From NCBI GenBank assembly GCA_013824905.1, contig PNOO01000182.1, forward strand, positions 1 to 5,196: a stretch of DNA of 5,196 bases, given 5' to 3'. This stretch comes from Syntrophus sp. (in: bacteria) (GTDB taxonomy: Bacteria > Desulfobacterota > Syntrophia > Syntrophales > UBA5619). This document shows, in pieces, positions 1 to 5,196 of this stretch (its first letter is position 1; each line of letters begins with the position of its first letter). A program made the translations under genes and the position numbers. The notes below the pieces were generated by a model that ran no database searches, had not been told where the DNA came from, and worked only from the letters and a program-made list of their open reading frames with translations.

Positions 1-96
1 GCCATAATTACCCCCCCTCAGTTAGAGGGATATTATAGCCTTACAATAGGACATTTCTACTTTGGTACTTTAGGACATTCTCATTTTGGCGGGACA
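1..96. mobile_element. Probable terminal end of an insertion sequence (partial, runs off the left edge)
   Basis: No coding frame is visible here. Two imperfect tandem copies of a 19-bp motif (47-65 and 71-89) lie next to a GGGACA tip at 91-96. Multiple short end repeats of this kind, read on the other strand as CCAAAATGAGAATGTCC and CCAAAGTAGAAATGTCC, are typical of transposase binding sites at the ends of IS21-like and related integrase-core elements. That resemblance is from memory and was not searched. The terminal ACA would place the element boundary near 95-96 with the body to the left, outside the window. A small hairpin (CCCTC at 15-19 with GAGGG at 25-29) lies further in. No opposite end or target duplication can be seen, so the call is tentative. 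If correct, the insertion lies about 45 bp upstream of the lipoprotein promoter. Confidence 0.4.
47..89. repeat. Two imperfect direct repeats, 24-bp period
   Basis: TAGGACATTTCTACTTTGG (47-65) and TAGGACATTCTCATTTTGG (71-89) differ at a few internal positions and are 24 bp apart start to start. The pattern is seen directly. Its reading as transposase-binding repeats at an IS end is inference. Confidence 0.75.
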
Positions 97-97
97 A

Positions 98-119
98 GGC
101 CAAGGAAAGGCCAAGGAAA
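98..119. repeat. Tandem 11-bp duplication (GGCCAAGGAAA twice)
   Basis: GGCCAAGGAAA occurs at 98-108 and again at 109-119, followed by a weaker AACCAAGAT echo. It lies between the putative IS boundary and the lipoprotein promoter. It may be simple slippage, or an upstream protein-binding or UP-like stretch; no function can be assigned. Confidence 0.6.
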
Positions 120-140
120 AACCAAGATAACAAGATTTCC

Positions 141-169
141 TTGACATACGAGACCAGCCCTCCTACTTT
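141..169 (+). promoter_or_regulatory. Sigma70-type promoter of the lipoprotein gene
   Basis: A perfect -35 TTGACA (141-146), a 17-bp spacer and a -10 TACTTT (164-169) are present. Transcription would start near 176, leaving a leader of about 40 nt that contains the GGAGG ribosome-binding site at 203-207. Confidence 0.7.
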
Positions 170-214
170 ACGCGGGAGAATAATGTTTCATCAATTTGCT
201 TTGGAGGTTGACGC

Positions 215-718
215 ATGAAAACAAATCGATTGGTGTATGTAGGAGCGGCGATCATTACCGCATTTTTACTGACTGCCTGCCAGACGACGCAAAAGGCAGG
301 GAGTACTACAAGCAGCCCGGCGCCGGCGCCCAGCGCAAAGGCCGAGACGCCCACTGCAAAGGCCGAGACGCCCACTGCGAAGGTCGAGACGCCCACGGAC
401 AGGCAGACCGTCAAGGGCATCAACGACTGGGAGGGTGAGATTATCGGCAAACCGGCTCCGGGAAGCAAGTTCACGAAGCTGAAGATCGGCATGGGCATGA
501 GGCAGGTGACTGATCTGATCGGACAGCCCAGCGATCAGGGAGCCTACGTGACCGGCAAGGCGTGGATACCTTTCTATTACGGCAGCGACCGTTACCGCCA
601 CGAGTTGGTGTATAAAGGCCAAGGCCGTCTGATTTTCTCCGGGGGAAGCAGGGGCAGTTACTCATCGGGAAACCTGACCTCGATCATCCACAATGCCAAA
701 GAAGAAGGCTACCGTTAA
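215..718 (+). CDS. Small lipoprotein with repeat linker and BamE/SmpA-like C-terminal domain
   Basis: A 167-residue precursor. GGAGG at 203-207, 7 nt upstream, supports the ATG. A basic n-region (K2, R5) and a hydrophobic stretch (about 7-20) end in the lipobox L19-T20-A21-C22, so Cys22 should be lipidated by the Lgt/LspA pathway. The residue after Cys is Gln, not Asp, which in enterobacterial rules favours transfer to the outer membrane. Residues 31-61 form a Pro/Ala/Thr-rich linker with three AK(A/V)ETPT repeats (41-61). The globular part (about 70-167) contains L89-K-I-G-M93, then V98, L101 and G103-Q-P105. This matches the GM...V..L.G.P pattern of the SmpA/OmlA (BamE-like) fold, where members often bind or sense outer-membrane partners. 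It is not BamE itself: the linker and the downstream sequence (WIPFYYG, ending EEGYR) differ. It appears monocistronic. Lipoprotein identity is firm, the BamE-like fold is likely, and the function is unknown. Confidence 0.9.
   Translation: MKTNRLVYVGAAIITAFLLTACQTTQKAGSTTSSPAPAPSAKAETPTAKAETPTAKVETPTDRQTVKGINDWEGEIIGKPAPGSKFTKLKIGMGMRQVTDLIGQPSDQGAYVTGKAWIPFYYGSDRYRHELVYKGQGRLIFSGGSRGSYSSGNLTSIIHNAKEEGYR
335..397 (+). repeat. Three tandem 21-bp in-frame repeats in the lipoprotein gene
   Basis: The units are 335-355, 356-376 and 377-397. The first two are identical. The third differs at a few bases, one of them giving Ala to Val. Each encodes AK(A/V)ETPT, residues 41-61 of the lipoprotein. 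Near identity at DNA level suggests recent slippage, so copy number may vary between strains. Confidence 0.9.
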
Positions 719-957
719 GTCGAAGATCTTCAAGCAAGCGACACTTTTACAGTCTGCGAGGTTAAATTCCTGCCCCGGCGTTCAATAAGTGCGTCGGCCC
801 GCAGAACGGGTGCAAAATAAGCCTGCCGGCGGCCAGCATCTCGCGGGAGATGCTCCGGGCGGTGAAGATTCAGTGTAATGGAGGAATGGATTCCGCAAGC
901 GTCGTGACCGTCATCGAGAGGTTGGCTGATACCGTCGTAAAAACAAGAAAATAAGAC

Positions 958-993
958 TTAGCCTCTTCCCCGCCGGGGCGGGGAAGAGGCTAA
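958..993. terminator. Strong perfect hairpin, terminator-like
   Basis: Positions 958-973 pair with 978-993 without mismatch around a 4-nt loop (974-977), a 16-bp stem rich in G and C. Neither side has an immediate T-run. The minus-strand continuation (complement of 935-957) is T-rich, so the structure could act for either convergent gene. It begins 3 nt after the TAA at 952-954. The hairpin is certain; the termination role is inferred. Confidence 0.55.
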
Positions 994-1208
994 TGATTCC
1001 CTGAGTGGTTCACTCCTGAACGCGTAACCACGCGTGCCGTCACCTCGGCAATAGTTTCTTAAGTATATAGATTTATCCACAATCCGATGTCTTTGAAAAA
1101 TCTTGAACGTTACAAATCGCTATACGTAACAAAATGTTGATTTACAGTTAAGAGTTTGGCGGTCATCAGCTTTCTGTTTTTCGATTCAAAATATCCCGTG
1201 ATAAGTAA

Positions 1209-1274
1209 AAAAACAGCCCCCCTATACTTCAACCCCTCGAAAGCAATGTCTTATCAAATAAAAACAGCCCCCTA
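1209..1274. repeat. Short imperfect direct repeat AAAAACAGCCCCC(C)TA
   Basis: The copies are at 1209-1224 (six C) and 1260-1274 (five C), 51 bp apart. They are flanked by an inverted TGATAAG/CTTATCA pair at 1199-1205 and 1250-1256. On the minus strand each copy reads as a G-run followed by CTG and a T-run, just downstream of the TPR gene. No convincing stem precedes either T-run, so a terminator call is not safe. Confidence 0.5.
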
Positions 1275-1341
1275 ACGACGGTTCATTACCTGAGCCACCC
1301 CCTGCTGAGAATACCTCCGGGGTCCCTGACTCGTAGGCGGA

Positions 1342-2514
1342 TTACGACCCCGGGTTTTTCGACGTAGGAACGTAGGGTGTTTTGAGATACTGCCTGGCAT
1401 CTACCTGCGCGACCCCTTCCCCGCCCTCGACCTCCCCCGCCCGGTTGTAATACTCCTCGGCCCGCTTCCTCTCTTGGCGGATGTCGTGAATCATCCCCAG
1501 GCGCATCAGGGCAGAGGCCCGGACTCGGGCGTTGTAAGGCGCCGCATCCTTCAGGACCTTCTGAAAATATTCCCCCGCCCGGGTGTATTCCCGTTGATTG
1601 AAAAGGATCCTTCCCAGCAGATGATCATAACGGGGCTGGAGCTGGGGGGCAAGGCTCCCGGCCTGGATCCCTTTCTCAAGGTCCCGGGCGATGGCATAGG
1701 CTTCGTCAAACCGCCGGAGTTCGGAAAGGATATTGCCCAGCGAAAAGGAAAAATTATAATTCCGGGGAAACCTCTCTTTGAGTTCCAGGGTAATGGCCAA
1801 GGCCCGGGCCGGCTGCTTTTCATAATTGATGTAAACCGAGGAGAGTTCCGCCTGGGCAAGCTCCCGGAAAAGATCCCCCTTCTGCATTGCCAGCTCCAGC
1901 TCCTGAATGCCCCGGTGATGGTCTCCGGAGGTAATCAGCAGGGAAGAGAGGAAACGGGTCACGCCCGGGAGCTGATCGAGATGGTAATGGAGCAGACCCA
2001 TCGGGAAATAGCAGTCGTAATTGGCCGGATCCGCCGCCCTCGTCTTTTCCAGATAATCCCAGGCATACGTGCTCTCTTGTGCGACCGTGAAATAACTCCG
2101 CTGCGCAATGGCCAGGCGGATCTTGACGATTTTCGCCAGAGTCAAGGCAAAATAGGCCTGAGAGTCCCGGGGATTCTTCCCGACCCGCTTTTCACCCCGG
2201 GCCACCGCATCGCCGACATAGCGGAGCATCGCCTCCTGGCTTTTCTCCCGTTCCTTCGGATCGAAGTTCGTTTCATAATAGAACAATTGGGCCAGTGCCA
2301 GGAAGGCATACCCCGTCGGGCTCTCCCGATCCAACTCCAACGCCTTCTGGAAAGAGGTGATCGCGCCCGCATGATCCAGGTTAAAAGCGCTTTCAATCCC
2401 CTGACGCAGATAGGCATTGAGTTGGCCCGGTTGGGTTTCCGCAGCCGCCGCTTCCCCAGCGGGGAGCAGAAAGGAGAGAAAGAGCAAAAGAATTGCAGCC
2501 GGCCGCTTCTTCAT
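1342..2514 (-). CDS. Exported TPR-repeat protein of unknown function
   Basis: 390 residues. The start at 2514 gives a textbook signal peptide: KKR, a hydrophobic core at about 7-19, and an Ala-rich cleavage region near 20-25, with the mature protein probably beginning near ETQ (26-28). There is no lipobox cysteine, so it should be periplasmic or membrane-associated. A GAGG lies 8 nt upstream of the ATG. The mature part is almost all helical TPR-type repeats. One is at about 34-67 (a hallmark A-ITSFQKALEL segment), others at about 252-281, 294-325 (REYTRAGEYFQKVLK) and 330-362. A central block (about 165-215) contains HYHLDQLPGVTRF and a GDHHRGIQELELAMQKG segment, a pattern I associate with TPR proteins in delta-type proteobacteria. 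TPRs mediate protein-protein contacts; no catalytic motif is seen. The C-terminal tail (about 372-390) is not repeat-like. It is transcribed divergently from the regulator operon and has no co-directional neighbour. Confidence 0.9.
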   Translation of the reverse strand: MKKRPAAILLLFLSFLLPAGEAAAAETQPGQLNAYLRQGIESAFNLDHAGAITSFQKALELDRESPTGYAFLALAQLFYYETNFDPKEREKSQEAMLRYVGDAVARGEKRVGKNPRDSQAYFALTLAKIVKIRLAIAQRSYFTVAQESTYAWDYLEKTRAADPANYDCYFPMGLLHYHLDQLPGVTRFLSSLLITSGDHHRGIQELELAMQKGDLFRELAQAELSSVYINYEKQPARALAITLELKERFPRNYNFSFSLGNILSELRRFDEAYAIARDLEKGIQAGSLAPQLQPRYDHLLGRILFNQREYTRAGEYFQKVLKDAAPYNARVRASALMRLGMIHDIRQERKRAEEYYNRAGEVEGGEGVAQVDARQYLKTPYVPTSKNPGS

Positions 2515-2596
2515 GACCCGAACCTCTTCCGTCCAAAGGAGGAAACTTTCAGCACCCTGACTTCGGAGCCTTTTTTAGAAAGCAACGCGTGTCTAC

Positions 2597-2625
2597 GTCT
2601 TACCGGTTTTTTGAATGAATATCAA
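2597..2625 (-). promoter_or_regulatory. Possible promoter of the TPR gene
   Basis: On the minus strand, TTGATA (2625-2620) is followed after 17 bp by TAAGAC (2602-2597), a fair -35 and a weak -10. The leader would be about 75 nt. Two copies of the palindrome ACCGGT (2602-2607 and 2628-2633) bracket the spacer and could be an operator. Evidence is motif spacing only. Confidence 0.3.
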
Positions 2626-2718
2626 GGACCGGTTGTTCAGGAACACCCCCGCCTGCCGGAAAAGGGAGTCCGCCTCTGAACCGGAAGAACCTTATTTCTC
2701 CGGGGAGAGCAGATTCTC

Positions 2719-2748
2719 TTGACATCGGTCCGGCTACTTTAGTATACC
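2719..2748 (+). promoter_or_regulatory. Promoter of the regulator-FAH-ADH operon
   Basis: A perfect -35 TTGACA (2719-2724) precedes candidate -10 hexamers TATACC (2743-2748, 18-bp spacer) and TAGTAT (2740-2745, 15-bp spacer). Which is used cannot be decided by eye. Either overlaps the left edge of the palindromic site at 2744-2773. The leader to the GTG start would be about 50-55 nt. No other promoter is apparent before the downstream genes. Confidence 0.6.
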
Positions 2749-2773
2749 GTCGACGGTGCACCGAGGACGGTAT
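2744..2773. promoter_or_regulatory. Tandem palindromic operator, probably for the GntR/FCD regulator
   Basis: ACCGTCGACGGT (2746-2757) is a perfect 12-bp palindrome. After 2 bp it is followed by ACCGAGGACGGT (2760-2771), identical at 10 of 12 positions. The whole of 2744-2773 is also a dyad centred at 2758/2759: ATACCGTC pairs with GACGGTAT at the edges and CGGTGCACCG is self-complementary in the middle. It overlaps the -10 and likely start site and lies 37 bp upstream of the regulator's start codon. This is the usual place for an autorepression site. Assignment to this regulator is inferred from position. Confidence 0.6.
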
Positions 2774-2809
2774 TCCAGCACATCCGAGACGAATCTGGAG
2801 GGATAAGCC

Positions 2810-3532
2810 GTGGAAGAGAATTTTCTGAAGAAGATGGCCGAACAGCCCCCGCTGACGGCCGATCTGCTGGTGCGTAAGATCTACTCTATCCTTGAAGAAA
2901 ACATCATCAGCATGGCGCTCTTGCCGGAGAGCAAACTGGTCGAGGACAACATCGCCCGGGTCCTCGGCGTCAGCCGCTCCCCCGTCCGCGAGGCGCTGAT
3001 GCAGCTGGAGAACGCCGGCCTCGTCGTCCGGAAGACCGGAAAAGGGCGGGTCGTGGCGAGCTTCACGGAACAGGAGGTCATCGACAATTACGAAGTCTGG
3101 GAGATGATCGAAAGCTACACCGGCGGCCTTGCCTGTCTGGCGGCCACGGAGGAGGATTTCCGGAAGATCGAGGCGGTTCTGGATCAGATGAAGGGGCTCA
3201 CCAACGTCGAAGGGGAATTCAGCAACTACAGGCATCTCAATTACAGCTTCCATTACAACATGATCACCCCCTGCTCCAACAGGGTGCTGATCAGGATGTA
3301 CGAAAACGCCCTCAAGCCGATCCAGTGGTGCTGGAACCTCAGCATCTTCTGGCAGCGGGACTTTTCGAGGTCCTACGGCGAACACGACGAACTGCTCAGC
3401 GTCTACCGGAGAAGGGACAGGGCGCGGTACGAGGCGCTGGCGAGGAGACATATCCACGACGCCTCGGAACGGTTCCGGAAGGAGTATGCGCGGAGAAAGC
3501 AAGCGGGAGAAGACGCGGCGCCTCCGAAGTAA
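2810..3532 (+). CDS. GntR-family transcriptional regulator, FadR/FCD type
   Basis: 240 residues, close to the family's usual size. The start is a GTG chosen because GGAGGG (2797-2802) sits 7 nt upstream. Residues about 16-85 are the winged helix-turn-helix DNA-binding domain. Its recognition region reads V52-L-G-V-S-R-S-P-V-R60-E-A-L63, followed by the L-E-N-A-G-L and G-K-G-R wing features characteristic of GntR proteins. Residues about 90-225 are the all-helical FCD effector domain. Its expected metal/ligand residues are visible as N144 with F147-H148, H192 (EHDELL) and H214 (ARRHIHDA). Asn replaces the more common Asp at 144, which I believe the family tolerates. FCD regulators usually bind small organic acids and dimerise on palindromes. 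It is first in an operon, 22 nt ahead of the FAH-family gene, and a tandem palindrome covers its promoter. It is therefore likely an autoregulated controller of the downstream enzymes. The ligand is unknown. Confidence 0.93.
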   Translation: MEENFLKKMAEQPPLTADLLVRKIYSILEENIISMALLPESKLVEDNIARVLGVSRSPVREALMQLENAGLVVRKTGKGRVVASFTEQEVIDNYEVWEMIESYTGGLACLAATEEDFRKIEAVLDQMKGLTNVEGEFSNYRHLNYSFHYNMITPCSNRVLIRMYENALKPIQWCWNLSIFWQRDFSRSYGEHDELLSVYRRRDRARYEALARRHIHDASERFRKEYARRKQAGEDAAPPK

Positions 3533-3554
3533 ATATAGGGAAAAGGAGTAAGTC

Positions 3555-4520
3555 ATGAAGAGTGTGATGTATCGATACGCCGAAAGGGGGTATCGCTTCG
3601 GAGCGATAGTCGGCGAAGAGCGGATCGTCGATCTGAATTATACCTATGAGAACCTGCTCGCCGGGAAGAAGGAACCTCGCTTTGAGGCCCTAGCGGCGGC
3701 CGTCGTCCCTGCCGACAGCGTCGCGTTCCTGGCGGGCGGTAAACGTTCCCGGGAGGGCGCCGCGGCCGCCCTCGACCATGCCAAGGGGAGCCGCTGCGCC
3801 GATCTCGGGGTTTCCGGCAAGCGGTTCCTGTTCGACAGGAAGGAGGTCAAGCTCGGCGCGCCGGTGCAAAACCCCCTGCGCATCATCTGCCTGAGCCACA
3901 ACTACCACGACTTCCTCAAGGAGACGGGGCTGCCGAAGCCGGCGGCGCCCAGGATCTTCTCGAAATACAACAACGCCCTCTGCGGTCCCGACGATCCCAT
4001 CATCTACCCGCGGATGACCAAGTCGCTCGGCTACGAGGTCGAGCTGGCGTTCGTCATCGGGAAGCGGGGTCGGCATGTCCCCAAGGAGCGGGCCATGGAG
4101 TACATCGGCGGCTACATGATCCTCAACGACGTGAGCGCGAGCGACCTGACCGAGCTGGACAAGCAGGTCCTCCGCGGGAAGACCTTCGACAATTTCGCCC
4201 CCTGCGGCCCCTATCTGCTTTCGGCCGACGAGCTCCCCGATCCGGGGAACCTCGATGTGAAGCTCTGGGTGAACGACCGCGAGCTGCAGACATCCAACAC
4301 CCGGGAGCTGGTCTATGACTGTCCGACGCTGGTCTCCTTTCTTTCGGAGATCTTCACGCTGGAGCCGGGAGACATCGTGGCGACGGGCACCCCCGGGGGG
4401 CTGGCGAAGTTCCGCAATCCGACGACCTTCATGCAGGTCGGCGATGTTTGCACCCTCGAGATCGAAAAGCTCGGGAGACTTTCGAACCGGATCGTGGCTG
4501 AGGAGGAGATCTCATTTTAA
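3555..4520 (+). CDS. Fumarylacetoacetate hydrolase (FAH)-family enzyme, two-domain type
   Basis: 321 residues. AAGGAG (3543-3548) lies 6 nt before the ATG. Residues 1 to about 100 match the N-terminal domain of longer bacterial FAH-family proteins (RFGAIVGEERIVDLN). Residues about 105-318 are the catalytic fold. Metal ligands are present: E161 and E163 in YEVELAFVIG, and D192 in NDVSASD. K209 (GKTFDNFAPCGP) is the conserved lysine, and the signature TLEPGDIVATGTPGGLA (268-284) is intact. Family members hydrolyse, decarboxylate or isomerise keto/enol acids using Mg2+ or Mn2+ in the cytoplasm. An oddity is seen in the NYxxHxxE active-site motif, which here reads N116-Y-H-D-F120-L-K-E123: the usual His position is Phe, with His at 118 and 115 instead. 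The usual SARD is SASD. The family is certain. The reaction is not; a 2-keto/enol-acid hydrolase, a lyase or a decarboxylase are all possible. It sits between the regulator and an Fe-ADH on one strand. Confidence 0.93.
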   Translation: MKSVMYRYAERGYRFGAIVGEERIVDLNYTYENLLAGKKEPRFEALAAAVVPADSVAFLAGGKRSREGAAAALDHAKGSRCADLGVSGKRFLFDRKEVKLGAPVQNPLRIICLSHNYHDFLKETGLPKPAAPRIFSKYNNALCGPDDPIIYPRMTKSLGYEVELAFVIGKRGRHVPKERAMEYIGGYMILNDVSASDLTELDKQVLRGKTFDNFAPCGPYLLSADELPDPGNLDVKLWVNDRELQTSNTRELVYDCPTLVSFLSEIFTLEPGDIVATGTPGGLAKFRNPTTFMQVGDVCTLEIEKLGRLSNRIVAEEEISF

Positions 4521-4531
4521 TCGTTCCCGGC

Positions 4532-4549
4532 CCGGGGCTGTCTCCCCGG
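4532..4549 (+). other. Intra-operon GC hairpin between the FAH and ADH genes
   Basis: CCGGGG (4532-4537) pairs with CCCCGG (4544-4549) across a 6-nt loop, 11 nt after the FAH stop. A second weak stem (GAAGG/CCTTC) follows at about 4552-4569. There is no T-run, so this is unlikely to be a full terminator. It could stabilise or process the mRNA in the 110-nt gap. Confidence 0.35.
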
Positions 4550-4630
4550 TCGAAGGGATCGGATCCTTCCGTCATCCGCGGGTAAAGAGAGGCGGCGGGG
4601 ATTCGGAGAAAGCACTCAAGGAGAAAAATA

Positions 4631-5196
4631 ATGATGTTTCAAAACATCGTATTTCAAACACCAACCATCATTTTCGGCATCGATGCGGTCAAACAGATCG
4701 GCGAGCAGGCCAGGAAACTGGGGGCCGGTCGTGTGCTTCTGATCTCGGGTCCCCGGGTCCAGAAGGCGGGCCTTCTGGATAAGGCGGCCTCCTTTTTGGA
4801 GGCGGGAGGGATCGCGGTAGAGGTGAATATCCAGGATCGGGACACCCCCGAACCGGCCACCGAGGTCGTGGAAGAAACGGCGGCAATCGCGAAAAAAGGG
4901 AATTTTGACGTGATCATCGGCCTGGGCGGCGGGAGCATTCTGGATGTAAGCAAGATGGCCGCGGCGCTCGTCACCAACCCCGGAACGACCAAGGATTATT
5001 TCGGCAAGGAGAAGGTTCCCAAACGGGGCACGCCGACGATCATCGTGCCGACGACCGCCGGGACGGGGGCCGAGGTGACCAAGCACGCCATCTTCCTGGA
5101 CCGGGAGATTAACGTCAAAAAGGTGGTCGCCTCGAGCAACCTCCTGCCCAATGTCGCTATCGTCGATCCGGTCCTGACCGTCTCATGTCCCCCTCC
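4631..5196 (+). CDS. Iron-containing alcohol dehydrogenase, N-terminal part (cut by window edge)
   Basis: The frame is open from ATG 4631 to the edge: 188 codons of a family usually about 380-400 residues long. AAGGAG (4618-4623) is 7 nt before this ATG and 10 nt before the next in-frame ATG at 4634, so 4631 is preferred. The product is a group III Fe-ADH (PF00465-type). Residues 1 to about 180 form the nucleotide-binding half, with G98-L-G-G-G-S102 followed by ILDVSK for the pyrophosphate, P140-T-T-A-G-T-G-A-E-V contacting the cofactor, and NVAIVDP (174-180). The metal-binding half, with the Asp and three His ligands beginning in the DALTH-type motif, lies past the edge. Such enzymes interconvert alcohols or hydroxy acids with aldehydes or keto compounds using NAD(P). 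At the position of FucO Asp39 there is Gly40 (L-I-S-G-P), which suggests NADP can be accepted. Maleylacetate reductases share this fold but the PTTAGTGAEV motif favours an ordinary ADH. It is the third gene of the regulator operon. The substrate is unknown. Confidence 0.9.
   Translation, partial: MMFQNIVFQTPTIIFGIDAVKQIGEQARKLGAGRVLLISGPRVQKAGLLDKAASFLEAGGIAVEVNIQDRDTPEPATEVVEETAAIAKKGNFDVIIGLGGGSILDVSKMAAALVTNPGTTKDYFGKEKVPKRGTPTIIVPTTAGTGAEVTKHAIFLDREINVKKVVASSNLLPNVAIVDPVLTVSCPP

Larger units (their letters stand above)
719..1341. other. 623-bp stretch without a convincing gene
   Basis: The left part (719-957) is GC-rich. It contains one frame open from 766 to a TAA at 952-954; its first ATG is at 850, giving only 34 residues, and there is no well-spaced ribosome-binding site. 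It could be the decayed 3' end of a gene, because a strong hairpin follows 3 nt later. The right part (about 1040-1290) is clearly AT-richer. It holds a single TTATCCACA (1073-1081) matching the DnaA-box consensus, a GTTAC/GTAAC inverted pair (1109-1113 and 1126-1130) and the AAAAACAGCCCCC direct repeat. No RNA gene or clear promoter was recognised. The stretch separates two convergent genes, so some of it may serve as their 3' ends. Confidence 0.6.

Noticed and set aside
722..731. GAAGATCTTC palindrome just after the lipoprotein stop
   Set aside because: It is too short and has no loop for a hairpin, and no T-run follows, so it is not a terminator.
1003..1015. Small GAGTG/CACTC hairpin
   Set aside because: It has a 5-bp stem with a 3-nt loop and no flanking signal; such stems are frequent by chance.
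1073..1081. Perfect DnaA-box match TTATCCACA in an AT-rich patch
   Set aside because: It is a single box with no cluster, no dnaA/dnaN or replication genes nearby and no iteron pattern. Chance occurrence is likely, so no origin is called.
1474..2679. Long plus-strand open frame (about 400 codons) antisense to the TPR gene
   Set aside because: The minus strand here has a signal peptide, a ribosome-binding site and clear TPR repeats. The antisense frame has no recognisable domain and runs through the divergent spacer, as expected of a shadow frame in GC-rich DNA.
2600..3556. Minus-strand open frame (about 318 codons) antisense to the GntR regulator
   Set aside because: It covers the regulator, which has an unambiguous HTH and FCD domain. 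The antisense product is a low-complexity Arg/Val/Asp-rich sequence with no family resemblance.
4315..4782. Plus-strand frame overlapping the end of the FAH gene and the start of the ADH gene
   Set aside because: It is Arg/Ser-rich, out of frame with two well-supported genes that have their own ribosome-binding sites, and carries no motif.

Overview
The window reads as bacterial chromosome, moderately to strongly GC-rich, with Shine-Dalgarno sites ahead of every gene and sigma70-like promoter elements. A lipobox lipoprotein and an exported TPR protein point to a Gram-negative envelope. The FCD regulator, FAH-family enzyme and iron-dependent alcohol dehydrogenase fit an anaerobic or versatile degrader. 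A Desulfobacterota/Syntrophales-like or other proteobacterial source is my guess; nothing here fixes the taxon.

Layout. Positions 1-96 look like the terminal non-coding end of an insertion sequence that continues off the left edge, with two tandem end-type repeats. A good promoter (141-169) then drives a small lipoprotein (215-718) with a BamE/SmpA-like C-terminal motif and a three-copy 7-residue repeat linker. Positions 719-1341 hold no convincing gene. They contain a strong 36-nt hairpin (958-993), a short open frame ending just before it, and AT-rich sequence with a short direct repeat. On the minus strand, 1342-2514 encodes an exported TPR protein.

The divergent spacer 2515-2809 carries a weak minus-strand promoter for the TPR gene. 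It also carries a plus-strand promoter overlapped by a striking tandem palindromic site (2744-2773). From there a plus-strand operon runs to the right edge: a GntR/FCD regulator with a GTG start (2810-3532), a two-domain fumarylacetoacetate hydrolase-family enzyme (3555-4520), and an iron-containing alcohol dehydrogenase (4631 to the edge, incomplete).

How the genes may work together. The regulator most likely senses an organic acid and controls its own promoter and the two enzymes. An FAH-family enzyme acts on C-C bonds or tautomers of keto/enol acids, and an Fe-ADH interconverts an alcohol or hydroxy acid with an aldehyde or keto compound, so together they suggest a small carboxylic-acid catabolic route whose substrate cannot be named from sequence. 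The most unusual points are the tandem operator and the loss of the usual active-site histidine position in the FAH-family protein. I found no clear sign of a wholly new system: no CRISPR array, RNA gene, toxin pair or defence locus.
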